A program made the position numbers and the translations under genes. A DNA stretch of 28,355 nucleotides, taken from positions 1 through 28,355 of IMG/VR virus record IMGVR_UViG_3300006990_000120. One strand, 5' to 3'. The stretch's first letter is position 1. Each line of letters begins with the position of its first letter. This stretch comes from a virus. Positions 9,611-17,096 of this stretch are shown piece after piece. The notes below the pieces were generated by a model that saw nothing but the letters and a program-made list of their open reading frames with translations, searched no databases and was not told the origin of the DNA.

Positions 9611-10678
9611 TTAGCCGTTAGGGTTATTATAACTTTGAATACCGGCGGCAATACTCAAACCAGACTGTGCACCTTGGATAGCACCGCTAAGACCAGCCAG
9701 GAGTGGGCTAGATGTCATAGCAACATTCTTCATCGGCTTAGGAGGCTTGGCAGGTTTGAACACATCTTGATATTCAGGACGTGGCAGCGCAATCGGTTTA
9801 GGCATAGGCGGTGCAATCTCAGGCTTAAGTGCAATACTTGCTGCAGCATTGATAGCAGCTTGCAGTGATTGACCTTTAATTTTAGTACGTGCTGCCTTAT
9901 CACTCATCGCAATACTGTCCCTAGTAAATTCAAAACCAACCTGATCCATGACCAGTTGTTGATTCATCTTAAAAAATTCTTGGTCAGTTGCTTCTAAATC
10001 AAACATAAGTTTATCAACAATAGCAGTTTGATTTGCTCCACTTTCTGCTAACATACCTTGTACGTTCTTAGCAGCACTACGTCCAGACATACCACGAGCT
10101 TGTGAAGCACCTGCTGCCTTTGCTGCTGAAACCCTTTCCCGCTGCACCGTGCTGACTGCAGCTGATTTAGATGATCGTTTCTTAAGACCAACACCAGCTG
10201 CGGCGGCACCATAATTTAAAAGCGTTTGAGTCTCGTCTAATGCTAAAGAGATCTCTTGTTCATGCTTTAATCTATCTTGATCAATATTAGCAGCTTTTGT
10301 TGCAAGTAGGTTGAAACTGTTCTGTTGTAATGCAGTAGAAACTGATTGATCATATACACGGTTAGCTTGGGCAAATTCGTAAGCACGAATACCCATGTCA
10401 TAATTATAACGCTGAACCGATTGATACTCTTGAAACTGAAGGTTAGCTTCGTTGTTTCTCTTTGTAATTTCAAGACCTTCAACAGCAAATTCATACTGCC
10501 GTCCTGCTTCTCCACCAAGTTTTTTACCTTTTCCGTATTGGAAGTTGTAAACATCCTTGTTATATTTATTTTGCCGGCTAGCGGCTTTTCTGGCTTGAGA
10601 GTTTTGTTGGGATTGACCAATTCCACTCATGACGCCGCCCAGTACTGCCCCGCCTAAGGCGATCCATCCTGCTGGCAT
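9611..10678 (-). CDS. Internal virion protein, gp14-like
   Basis: 355 aa, at the T7 gp14 position just after tail tube B. The N-terminus (GWIALGGAVLGGVMSGIGQSQQ) is a Gly-rich hydrophobic segment suited to membrane insertion, as expected for the ejection protein that forms the outer-membrane pore in T7. Residues 25-150 are a Gln/Asn-rich helical region with many Tyr. There is a basic stretch near 165-200, a Pro-rich linker near 285-320 (KPEIAPPMPKPIALPRPEY) and a second hydrophobic Gly-rich end (LLAGLSGAIQGAQSGLSIAAG). Assignment is by position, length (T7 gp14 is shorter, near 200 aa) and these segments; direct homology to T7 is not apparent by eye. Confidence 0.7.
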   Translation of the reverse strand: MPAGWIALGGAVLGGVMSGIGQSQQNSQARKAASRQNKYNKDVYNFQYGKGKKLGGEAGRQYEFAVEGLEITKRNNEANLQFQEYQSVQRYNYDMGIRAYEFAQANRVYDQSVSTALQQNSFNLLATKAANIDQDRLKHEQEISLALDETQTLLNYGAAAAGVGLKKRSSKSAAVSTVQRERVSAAKAAGASQARGMSGRSAAKNVQGMLAESGANQTAIVDKLMFDLEATDQEFFKMNQQLVMDQVGFEFTRDSIAMSDKAARTKIKGQSLQAAINAAASIALKPEIAPPMPKPIALPRPEYQDVFKPAKPPKPMKNVAMTSSPLLAGLSGAIQGAQSGLSIAAGIQSYNNPNG

Positions 10679-10680
10679 AA

Positions 10681-13263
10681 TTAAGCCCTCCTATAGAAAC
10701 GTGGTGTATACTGCCCTTCCCACATCATAGCATTAACTGCAACAGGAAACGGTGAATTGTTAAACATTTTTAATCTAAAATTTTCTGTACGTTGATGGAT
10801 GGGAATAGTAAATACGTTTTCATTATCAAGGGGTACATCATTAGCTAGATACGTGTTAGCCTCAATTGTAGGTTGCACGCTAAACCAGTCTTGAATGAAG
10901 AACCTAATCTTTGCATTGTTAGCTGGGGCTGAGTTGAAGACAATAGTTGTGTCGTTACTAAAACTAAATCCAGTTTGGTTGACACCGTTAACAGTCACCT
11001 TAACATCAGACCTATCTACATAATCCAGGTCACTCTTGTTAAACGTATAAGTAGTAGTGGAGCCATCACCAGTAAACTCAAGTTCAAAGGGTAGTCTGCC
11101 AGTCTGCTGTACTTTAAAGCTCATCATACCAGACAAACCAACAGAAAATTTCATACGTGCTACAGTAAGGTTAGCAGTAAAATCTGTTACCTTGGGGTCT
11201 GGTCTGAAGTAAGTTCTAGGTAATTCAACATCTAAGTTGTATTTAAAGCCTACAATAACATCAGATGCAACGCTACTTAAATCTTTGTTAGCTACACTAA
11301 AGAAAGGACCGGTGCCATCACTGCCACGTTCTGGTGTAACAGTAAAACCTGATTCAACAAATGAACCAGAACTTGTATTACCTTTAATTACAATAACAGG
11401 TGTCAAGGTAGAGACATCATTGTAAGGCAGGTAGCACTTAGAAATTTTAGTAGTTGCATCATAAACAACACTAGAAGCAGTTGCATACAAATCTACACTA
11501 GGATTAACCTTTTGACCCTGGTTGTTCACAATAATAGCTTGCTCAGGGCTTTGACTAAGTGCAGCTTTAGACAGTACAAATTGATTACCTTGCTTGGTAA
11601 CAGCGTACATATCATCAGAATTAGTCTCGATAAATTGTACAGTACCAGGCATTAACCAGCTTGTCCAAGCTTCCATTAAATTTTCCTTACCATCATTATA
11701 ATACCGAAAGATAAAGACCTCGTTTGATGACTGACCAGATGCTGCAATCATTGAGTTTTGTGGGCTAGAAATCATCTGATCAATATCAGGTGAAATCCAC
11801 TCTTTTACAATCCTTGATAAATCCAGGACCTGGGGGTTATCTTGCTGGCCCCTAGTGACCATACTAAATATACGAGAGTAACCAGGTGTTTTAGTAATAA
11901 AGTTGAGATTAGTACCCACATCAACAGGTTCGATGTTTCGATCCATCTCATAATTAGAAAGCGCTCGAATAGTAGCCAATGCAGGCGTAAGCACACCAGC
12001 ATCAGCAAACATCAGAAACTGTTGGTTTTCTGAAAACAGAACCACACCCTGAGCTGTAGGTAATGCAGCGTGTAAAGCAGTAGGTTTGATGGACGAGCAG
12101 CTAATATCAATAGGGTCTGATTCAATAGTAGTCTGTGCTGACTTAAAATAAAAGTTATAAAAGTCACCAGATTGACTCATGATTACGTTGTCCTTAGACA
12201 AGAAACCTAGTCTATTGCTATTAAAGAATCCAGCGGTAATCTTTTCATCTACAAAACTGGGATGTGAGTTAGTCTCATCATCACCAACCAAGCGGTCTTC
12301 ATATGTAATTTTTTGAAAGACAAATGTATTTACAGCAGTGTTGATAAGCTCGTGAGGTAAAGTAGAGTTATTAAGACCAGGTGATACACCAGGATCCCTA
12401 GTCTCCTCCCAATAACCTTCACCCGACACACCGTCATGTGCTACAAATTTTGCCCAGTATGTATCAGCACTAGAGTTAGTGTTGACAATTTTTACAATAC
12501 GGTTGTGCACTGATTTAAAAGGCAGCTCCCCAACGCTAGCTACTTCATCCTCAACTGCTGTCAAGCCTTTGTTATCAAGACCACCTTGAGCATGGATGTC
12601 CATAGCAATAGTGCTGCTAAGCTCCAAAGAGTTAGCTAGTTTAGTGACAGTTATCTGAGCATGATCACCTGACATACCATTAATACTGGATTCTAATTGA
12701 GTTAGAATTGTATTAACGTCAGCAGAACTAGGAGTTGTATAACTAGCAGTTTGGGTCGATCCATTAATTGTAATCTCAATTGTATAGGTAGTTGAAGAAG
12801 TTACATACTGAACCTCAACACTTGCCGCACGGTGAGCATTAAAAGTAGGGGTTGCCTGTGCAGTTACAGTAACACTACTATTAATAACAATAGAAGTATC
12901 CTGTACGGTGATAATTTTGTAGTTAGTCTTAGCACCACTCAGATATGCCTGAGAGCCAGTACCGTACGTAACAGTACAAGCAACACCACTAACTGCGTTC
13001 CAAATGCTAATTGCATTTCCTTTGATGACACCTACGTATTCTTCGTCGTCATCACGTTTAATATAGAACCACTTACCATCATCATAAGTAGTACCAGTTC
13101 CCAGGTTAACGATATGCTTAAAACCCGGTCGTTTAGTTAGACCATATGTTGCATCAGGAAATCCGTTGTAGCACTCACGGACCTGGCCTGGCATCATTTT
13201 GTCATCTGATTGTTTGGATACGCCACCAAGGTAGCTATTGATCCGTTGAGTAACTGCAACCAT
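10681..13263 (-). CDS. Tail tubular protein B / nozzle (gp12-like)
   Basis: 860 aa (T7 gp12 is 794 aa). The N-terminus has the family signature: INSYLGGVSKQSD near residue 8, MPGQVRECYNGFPDATYGLTKRPG and later DDEEYVGVI. It forms the lower tail tube that receives the fibres. An insertion-like segment at residues 728-793 (FTGDGSTTTYTF...VKVTVNG...TTIVFNSAPANNAKIRFF) closely resembles the N-terminal domain of this phage's own fibre protein. The C-terminus (WEGQYTPRFYRRA) is typical of the family. The gene starts directly after the stop of tail tube A with no spacer and no evident Shine-Dalgarno, suggesting coupled translation. Confidence 0.92.
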   Translation of the reverse strand: MVAVTQRINSYLGGVSKQSDDKMMPGQVRECYNGFPDATYGLTKRPGFKHIVNLGTGTTYDDGKWFYIKRDDDEEYVGVIKGNAISIWNAVSGVACTVTYGTGSQAYLSGAKTNYKIITVQDTSIVINSSVTVTAQATPTFNAHRAASVEVQYVTSSTTYTIEITINGSTQTASYTTPSSADVNTILTQLESSINGMSGDHAQITVTKLANSLELSSTIAMDIHAQGGLDNKGLTAVEDEVASVGELPFKSVHNRIVKIVNTNSSADTYWAKFVAHDGVSGEGYWEETRDPGVSPGLNNSTLPHELINTAVNTFVFQKITYEDRLVGDDETNSHPSFVDEKITAGFFNSNRLGFLSKDNVIMSQSGDFYNFYFKSAQTTIESDPIDISCSSIKPTALHAALPTAQGVVLFSENQQFLMFADAGVLTPALATIRALSNYEMDRNIEPVDVGTNLNFITKTPGYSRIFSMVTRGQQDNPQVLDLSRIVKEWISPDIDQMISSPQNSMIAASGQSSNEVFIFRYYNDGKENLMEAWTSWLMPGTVQFIETNSDDMYAVTKQGNQFVLSKAALSQSPEQAIIVNNQGQKVNPSVDLYATASSVVYDATTKISKCYLPYNDVSTLTPVIVIKGNTSSGSFVESGFTVTPERGSDGTGPFFSVANKDLSSVASDVIVGFKYNLDVELPRTYFRPDPKVTDFTANLTVARMKFSVGLSGMMSFKVQQTGRLPFELEFTGDGSTTTYTFNKSDLDYVDRSDVKVTVNGVNQTGFSFSNDTTIVFNSAPANNAKIRFFIQDWFSVQPTIEANTYLANDVPLDNENVFTIPIHQRTENFRLKMFNNSPFPVAVNAMMWEGQYTPRFYRRA

Positions 13264-13878
13264 TTATCGATAAAGTGCGTTGTACGGTTTGTAACTTGTG
13301 TATCTATTAGTGTTACCGGAGTGACCAAAGTATGTATAGTCACTTTGATTACACTCATACTCCATTGCCATAGCTCTAGTAAAAGCTTCTTTTTGTTGTA
13401 GGATTTGGTATTGGTTACCGTCTCCAACAATACGACTAGAAACAACAGTAGCAGCGCGGGCTGTAATGAAGTCAGCAATAGGTACAGGGAGATCAACCCA
13501 GTCAAACAACCAGGTGATGTCGCACTCTACCTTCTCAGTAAACGTATAGGTATGATTAGCTTTGTCATAAAGTTTACCATTACGTCTGATTACATCTTTA
13601 TCCATATTAGCAGCGTTGCGTGTTAGGTCAAGCTGCAACATATTATTAGGGATAAGGATTTCGTTATTATTGTCAGGAGTCATGTCGTAATGAAACTCCT
13701 TATTAAATGACCATCCCTCAGCCTGTACTTCCCTAGAGACTTCGAGTAAAGTCTGATAGGCAATCGCAACGTCCGGGTTGGTTTGATCTAGGGTAGTAAC
13801 AGGTGCTTGACCACATGACTGCAAAATTTGATTTACTGCAGGAAGCTCCTGTGTTGCATTAGTGGTAGGAAATGTCAT
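13264..13878 (-). CDS. Tail tubular protein A (gp11-like)
   Basis: 204 aa (T7 gp11 is 196 aa). It has the family features: an early LPAVNQILQSCGQAPV motif, then ALAYQ-like TLLEVSREVQAEGWSFN, and the WLFDWVDLPVPIADFITARAA motif in the middle. Tail tube A forms the adaptor ring between portal and nozzle in T7-like tails. It is the first gene downstream of the terminator that follows the capsid gene and abuts the nozzle gene. The leader (TCCTTATTGAGAATGAGAAT) has only a weak purine-rich stretch. The call is confident. Confidence 0.92.
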   Translation of the reverse strand: MTFPTTNATQELPAVNQILQSCGQAPVTTLDQTNPDVAIAYQTLLEVSREVQAEGWSFNKEFHYDMTPDNNNEILIPNNMLQLDLTRNAANMDKDVIRRNGKLYDKANHTYTFTEKVECDITWLFDWVDLPVPIADFITARAATVVSSRIVGDGNQYQILQQKEAFTRAMAMEYECNQSDYTYFGHSGNTNRYTSYKPYNALYR

Positions 13879-13903
13879 TGATTCTCATTCTCAATAAGGA
13901 ATT

Positions 13904-13932
13904 AAAAAAAAGGAGCCCCCGAAGAGGCTCCC
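13904..13932 (-). terminator. Rho-independent terminator after the capsid gene
   Basis: On the minus strand, ten bases after the capsid stop, the transcript would contain GGGAGCC-TCTTCGG-GGCTCC followed by an eight-T run. The stem has at least six GC-rich pairs. The T-run is only on the minus-strand side, so it acts on capsid transcripts. It lies where T7 has its late terminator (T-phi, after gene 10), and would make capsid mRNA more abundant than tail mRNA if readthrough is partial. Confidence 0.9.
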
Positions 13933-13941
13933 AGATAAATA

Positions 13942-15066
13942 TCAGAATGCAGAAGGTGCAGTAGCACCCACGTACAGCTCAACAGCTGCAGCAGGGTTCA
14001 GATAGTCTGCACCACAGGCCAAGCGGCCGAGCATCACGTCGCCTTGGTAGACCACGGACACGTCGCCACTGGTGACTTGCACCTGAGGACCGATGGCTTC
14101 GACCATACCGGCTGCTTCCTTTTGGAAGATCAGACCGCAGGACTTGGAGCCAACTTCAGCAGCAGTACCGTAATCATTGTTGATACCAGTAGAAGCGCCA
14201 GAAGCGTCTTCCATGGTTTCACCAACGAAGGAACCGGTGTTACCAGGATCGACCTGACCGGTGGTACCGCCATACTTGGTACCGTAGTTGCCCAGGAACG
14301 GGATGTTCATAGACTTGTAGATCTTGATACCAGCGATCTCAATGATACCGTTACCACCTTGCAGTGCGGTACCTTGAGCATCACGGTTCACAAGACCGTT
14401 AGATCCAACAGCTTGGATCAGTTCATAGTATTGACGGGGGTTGAGGACAGCAACACGGCCATCGCTAGAGACACCCTTTTCGTCAAGAGCAGCAGCTGCA
14501 TCATAGAATGCAGCAACCAGGTTAGCGGAGTTGTAAGCGTCAGAATCGTTAGTGGTAGAACCCACACGAATCTGAGTACCACCCGGCTCAACATAGTTAG
14601 TAGCAGACACAGGGGAAGCCTGACGTGCACCGCGTGCAACAGCACGGAATGCAAGACGGTCATACTTTTCTGCCAGAGCATAGCCGATTTTACGGCTGAT
14701 CTCCGAACGCAGATCGTAGTGAGCCAGAACTTCGTCCAGTTCATACACGAATGCGGAGCTAATCAGAAGGTCATCAATAGTGATGGTCTTCTCAGCCACC
14801 GGAGGTGCGCCATTGCTATCACCCAGGATGCTGTTTCCAGGAGTATGGAACTCAGACTTGGTACGACCCGTGTAGATGAACTGCAAAGATTTGCCGTTCT
14901 TCAAGGTACGCTTCATAATCAGATCACGAGCGATCGTGTTATGCTGGAAGCCTTTGAACATCTCGCCACTAAAGAGCTTGAGGTACAGGGCGCGCTTATC
15001 ACCAGATAGGTTAGCTTGACCCAGCTGAGTAAGCTGAGTCGGGTTTACAGAAGATTGAAAAGCCAT
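13942..15066 (-). CDS. Major capsid protein (gp10A-like)
   Basis: 374 aa with the T7-like capsid pattern: LSGDKRALYLKLFSGEMFKGF near residue 20, GKSLQFIYTGRTKSEFHTPG near 58, KTITIDDLLISSAFVYELDE near 93, ALAEKYDRLAFRAVARGAR near 130 and DVSVVYQGDVMLGRLACGADYLNPAAAVEL at the end. It builds the HK97-fold procapsid with the scaffold protein. No Shine-Dalgarno is visible; the leader ends in TATTAATTAACTAATACA before the ATG. A terminator follows directly. I see no slippery site or downstream ORF for a T7 gp10B-like frameshift product. Confidence 0.95.
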   Translation of the reverse strand: MAFQSSVNPTQLTQLGQANLSGDKRALYLKLFSGEMFKGFQHNTIARDLIMKRTLKNGKSLQFIYTGRTKSEFHTPGNSILGDSNGAPPVAEKTITIDDLLISSAFVYELDEVLAHYDLRSEISRKIGYALAEKYDRLAFRAVARGARQASPVSATNYVEPGGTQIRVGSTTNDSDAYNSANLVAAFYDAAAALDEKGVSSDGRVAVLNPRQYYELIQAVGSNGLVNRDAQGTALQGGNGIIEIAGIKIYKSMNIPFLGNYGTKYGGTTGQVDPGNTGSFVGETMEDASGASTGINNDYGTAAEVGSKSCGLIFQKEAAGMVEAIGPQVQVTSGDVSVVYQGDVMLGRLACGADYLNPAAAVELYVGATAPSAF

Positions 15067-15233
15067 TGTATTAGTTAATTAATATGAAACACTACCAATC
15101 GATTGATAAAAAAAATTTTGTGGTAAAAATTCTAAGGTCTTCTACCAAACCGGTTCGGCAAAGGGTGTCCGCGTACGGGCCAATGCCAAATACTGAAGGG
15201 GAGCATTGCACTCCCCAGTCCGCTTTTACGGAA
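15067..15233 (-). promoter_or_regulatory. Leader region of the capsid gene (possible promoter, not proven)
   Basis: This 167-bp stretch is one of the longest gene-free spacers in the window. In transcript order it holds a GC-rich hairpin (15198-15216), a near-palindrome with core AACCGGTT (15145-15158), a T-rich tract containing TAGAAT, a 10-bp palindrome CAATCGATTG (15096-15105) and TATTAATTAA (15075-15084) just before the ATG. A sigma-70-like -10 is possible, but I find no convincing -35 at the right spacing, and the phage RNA polymerase promoter sequence is not known from this window. A capsid gene promoter here is plausible by analogy with T7 only. Confidence 0.4.
15198..15216 (-). terminator. 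Hairpin downstream of the psbA/35-aa gene pair (weak terminator candidate)
   Basis: The minus strand reads GGGGAG-TGCAATG-CTCCCC, a six-pair GC-rich stem 18 bases after the stop of the 35-aa gene. The 3' side is TTCAGTATTT, not a clean T-run. It could be a weak terminator or an mRNA-stabilising end for the psbA transcript. Confidence 0.35.
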
Positions 15234-15341
15234 TCAGTCGATCTCTTTATACACTACACCACGGTAGCGGAGGGCATCAGTATGATAGCGCTCTGCACGC
15301 TTTTTCTGTGATGCAAGGAAACGAATGAGATTGATAGACAT
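15234..15341 (-). CDS. Small DUF4278-like protein (35 aa)
   Basis: A 35-codon ORF directly downstream of psbA, starting at ATG 15341-15339. It is preceded by a clear GGAG seven bases upstream (TACGGAGAACTATT), one of the few good ribosome sites in the window. The protein is basic (KKRAERYHTDALRYRGVVY) and ends YKEID. The LRYRGVVY end matches the short core (YRG-x-x-Y) of DUF4278, a family of small proteins seen in cyanobacteria and their phages with no known function. Being between psbA and the capsid gene, it probably shares the psbA transcript. Coding status is supported by the ribosome site and the motif. Confidence 0.65.
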   Translation of the reverse strand: MSINLIRFLASQKKRAERYHTDALRYRGVVYKEID

Positions 15342-15358
15342 AATAGTTCTCCGTAGAC

Positions 15359-15380
15359 CCTAGCCCCGTTCCATGCTAGG
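15359..15380 (-). promoter_or_regulatory. Hairpin before the 35-aa gene
   Basis: The minus strand reads CCTAGC-ATGGAACGGG-GCTAGG, a six-pair stem with a ten-base loop, placed between psbA and the ribosome site of the 35-aa gene. A smaller stem (TCCC/GGGA) precedes it. No T-run follows, so it is more likely a leader structure or processing/stability element than a terminator. Confidence 0.4.
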
Positions 15381-15418
15381 CAATTATGCGTCCCACTAAA
15401 GGGATGAACGTACGAAGA

Positions 15419-16495
15419 TTAGCCGATTGCCGGAGCAGTCAGCGCCACTGGAGTAGTCTCAGCTGCTGCCAAGTCCAGTGGGAAGTTGTGGGCATTGCGC
15501 TCATGCATGACTTCCATACCAAGACCAGCTCGGTTAAGGATGTCTGCCCACGTGTTGATCACATGACCATTGTGTACAATTGATTGGTTAAAGTTAAAAC
15601 CATTCAAGTTGAAAGCCATGGTAGATACACCAAGAGCAGTAAACCAGATACCAACAACAGGCCAAGCTGCCAAAAAGAAGTGGAGACTACGGCTGTTGTT
15701 AAAAGAAGCGTACTGGAAAATAAGACGACCAAAGTATCCATGAGCTGCAACGATGTTGTAGGTCTCTTCCTCTTGCCCAAACTTGTAACCATAGTTTTGG
15801 CTTACTTCCTCAGTCGTCTCTCTAATAAGACTAGACGTAACCAAGCTTCCGTGCATAGCACTAAACAAGCTCCCACCAAACACGCCGGCAACGCCAAGCA
15901 TATGGAACGGATGCATAAGAATGTTATGTTCAGCCTGGAATACGAACATATAGTTGAAGGTTCCGCTAATACCAAGAGGCATAGCGTCTGAGAAAGATCC
16001 TTGACCAAAAGGGTATACAAGAAAAACAGCAGAAGCGGCGGCAACAGGTGCACTGTATGCCACAAAGATCCAGGGACGCATACCTAGTCTATAACTAAGT
16101 TCCCATTCTCGTCCCATGTAAGCGTAGATACCGATAAGGAAGTGGAAGACAACGAGCTGGAAAGGTCCGCCGTTGTACAGCCATTCATCAAGGGTGGCTG
16201 CTTCCCAAATTGGGTAGAAGTGGAGGCCAATAGCGTTGCTAGAGGGCACGACGGCACCTGAGATAATATTGTTCCCATACATAAGGGAGCCGGCAACTGG
16301 TTCTCTGATTCCATCGATGTCTACAGGTGGTGCTGCTACGAATGCAGTTACAAAACAAATTGTAGCTGCGAGGAGGGTTGGAATCATAAGGATACCAAAC
16401 CAACCAACGTACAGCCGGTTGTTGGTGCTGGTTACCCAGCGGCAGAACTCCTCCCAAGTGGAGCGGCTCTGTTGTTGTGAAAGAATAGCGGTCAT
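15419..16495 (-). CDS. psbA: Photosystem II D1 protein (phage-encoded)
   Basis: 358 aa and complete. Functional residues sit at their standard D1 numbers: E130 (pheophytin contact; Glu is the high-light-type form), TyrZ Y161, D170, H190, H198 (P680 chlorophyll), H215 and H272 (iron/quinone), F255 and S264 (QB site). After residue 303 the numbering is one short: the Mn-cluster ligands are H331, E332, H336 and D341, and the C-terminal processing Ala is A343. Thus one residue is missing in the lumenal loop VHNGHV (307-312). The protein replaces photodamaged host D1 during infection. The leader has no Shine-Dalgarno but two inverted repeats. It lies between a secreted barrel-like protein and a 35-aa protein, within the capsid gene block. 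Confidence 0.98.
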   Translation of the reverse strand: MTAILSQQQSRSTWEEFCRWVTSTNNRLYVGWFGILMIPTLLAATICFVTAFVAAPPVDIDGIREPVAGSLMYGNNIISGAVVPSSNAIGLHFYPIWEAATLDEWLYNGGPFQLVVFHFLIGIYAYMGREWELSYRLGMRPWIFVAYSAPVAAASAVFLVYPFGQGSFSDAMPLGISGTFNYMFVFQAEHNILMHPFHMLGVAGVFGGSLFSAMHGSLVTSSLIRETTEEVSQNYGYKFGQEEETYNIVAAHGYFGRLIFQYASFNNSRSLHFFLAAWPVVGIWFTALGVSTMAFNLNGFNFNQSIVHNGHVINTWADILNRAGLGMEVMHERNAHNFPLDLAAAETTPVALTAPAIG

Positions 16496-16497
16496 TA

Positions 16498-16542
16498 AAA
16501 AGTGCGGTTATGTTTTACAGTCTTATGTATTTGAGCACTTTT
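16498..16542 (-). promoter_or_regulatory. Inverted repeat ending at the psbA start
   Basis: The psbA leader contains AAAAGTGC and, 29 bases later, its exact complement GCACTTTT, whose end is two bases from the ATG. A transcript could fold this into an eight-pair stem that sits against the start codon. There is no Shine-Dalgarno in the region, so the stem may control initiation or replace a ribosome site. Folding is inferred from the exact complementarity. Confidence 0.5.
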
Positions 16543-16546
16543 ATTA

Positions 16547-16579
16547 GGGGCGACCAAGGCTCACATCCAGTGCCGCCCC
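16547..16579 (-). ncRNA. GC-rich hairpin upstream of psbA (PhotoRC-II-like candidate)
   Basis: The minus strand reads GGGGCG, a 21-base interior with a possible nested GGC/GCC pair, then CGCCCC, in the 91-base spacer between the barrel-protein stop and psbA. Conserved PhotoRC RNA motifs are known upstream of psbA in marine cyanobacteria and cyanophages, and this is the right position and size. I recall that family only in general and cannot verify the consensus. It lacks a T-run (TAATAAAAG follows), which argues against a simple terminator. Confidence 0.45.
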
Positions 16580-16586
16580 GTCTTTA

Positions 16587-16925
16587 TCAGAAGTTATACT
16601 TAGCACCAATCTTGGTGCCGTAACCGTTATCATCACCAGTGATGAATGAGACTTCACCATACAGGGACAGGGTTTCAGACACAGAGTAGGAGCCACCGGC
16701 CTTACCGGACAGCTCAACGTCACCATCTTCACCATCCATTTGGATCAAAGCAGGACCACCCTGGACATACCAGTTAGCACCTTCGTAACCGACGTGAACG
16801 TCAGTCACAGTACCTTGGTAGTCAGAGCCAGTGTAGCCAGAGTTGGCTTCCACGTTTGCGTAGGGACCAGCGATAGCGCCTTGGGCACAGCCGAGGAGGA
16901 AACCGGCAGCAATAATAGATTTCAT
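16587..16925 (-). CDS. Secreted small outer-membrane beta-barrel-like protein
   Basis: 112 aa. The N-terminus is a signal peptide: MK, then IIAAGFLLGCAQG, with an A-I-A site ending at residue 19. (LLGC at 10-13 could also be read as a poor lipobox.) The mature ~93 residues alternate polar and apolar positions in strands (VTDVHVGYEG, NWYVQGGPAL, LSGKAGGSYSV, LSLYGEVSFITG) and end GTKIGAKYNF. A terminal Phe in a final strand is the usual signal for insertion by the BAM machinery. It resembles small OmpA/porin-like barrels, but I do not recognise a named family. Expression upstream of psbA suggests an auxiliary role at the host envelope, not a virion part. No Shine-Dalgarno; the leader is CCCCTATTAATTAATT. 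Confidence 0.75.
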   Translation of the reverse strand: MKSIIAAGFLLGCAQGAIAGPYANVEANSGYTGSDYQGTVTDVHVGYEGANWYVQGGPALIQMDGEDGDVELSGKAGGSYSVSETLSLYGEVSFITGDDNGYGTKIGAKYNF

Positions 16926-16941
16926 AATTAATTAATAGGGG

Positions 16942-17094
16942 TTACTTTTTCTTTTTAGCAGTTTTAGCAGATCGTTTGAAGTTAGCAGCGGTAGGAGCAC
17001 CAGGTGCCCCAGCCTTACGCATCTTTTCTCCCGATCCTTGTTTGATCCTCATCCTTTTAGCATGGATGTTTGCATAGAGACCACGTTTAGCCAT
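16942..17094 (-). CDS. Small basic protein, 50 aa
   Basis: Starts two bases after the stop of the DUF6321-like gene. It begins MAKRGLYANIHAKRMRIKQG and continues with a GSGEKMRKAGAPGAPTAANFKRSAKTAKKKK end (given here in pieces: GSGEKMRKAG, APGAPTAANFK, RSAKTAKKKK). About a third of residues are Lys or Arg. The KRGLYANIHAKR and RIK-x-GS-x-EKMRK pattern recurs, as I recall, in small proteins of marine phages, with no assigned role. Its basic nature suggests nucleic-acid contact. Tight packing inside the hli-psbA cassette and intact frame support it as a real gene. Confidence 0.7.
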   Translation of the reverse strand: MAKRGLYANIHAKRMRIKQGSGEKMRKAGAPGAPTAANFKRSAKTAKKKK

Positions 17095-17096
17095 AG

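Noticed and set aside
14044-15009. 321-codon plus-strand ORF
   Set aside because: Exactly antisense to the major capsid gene, no recognisable motif, and produced by the codon pattern of the real gene.
15181-15233. Phage RNA polymerase promoter upstream of the capsid gene
   Set aside because: No repeated promoter-like sequence could be identified elsewhere in the window to define a consensus, so no specific promoter is called.
16547-16579. Rho-independent terminator between the barrel gene and psbA
   Set aside because: The stem is GC-rich but the downstream sequence TAATAAAAG has no T-run on the transcribed strand; listed instead as a leader RNA candidate.
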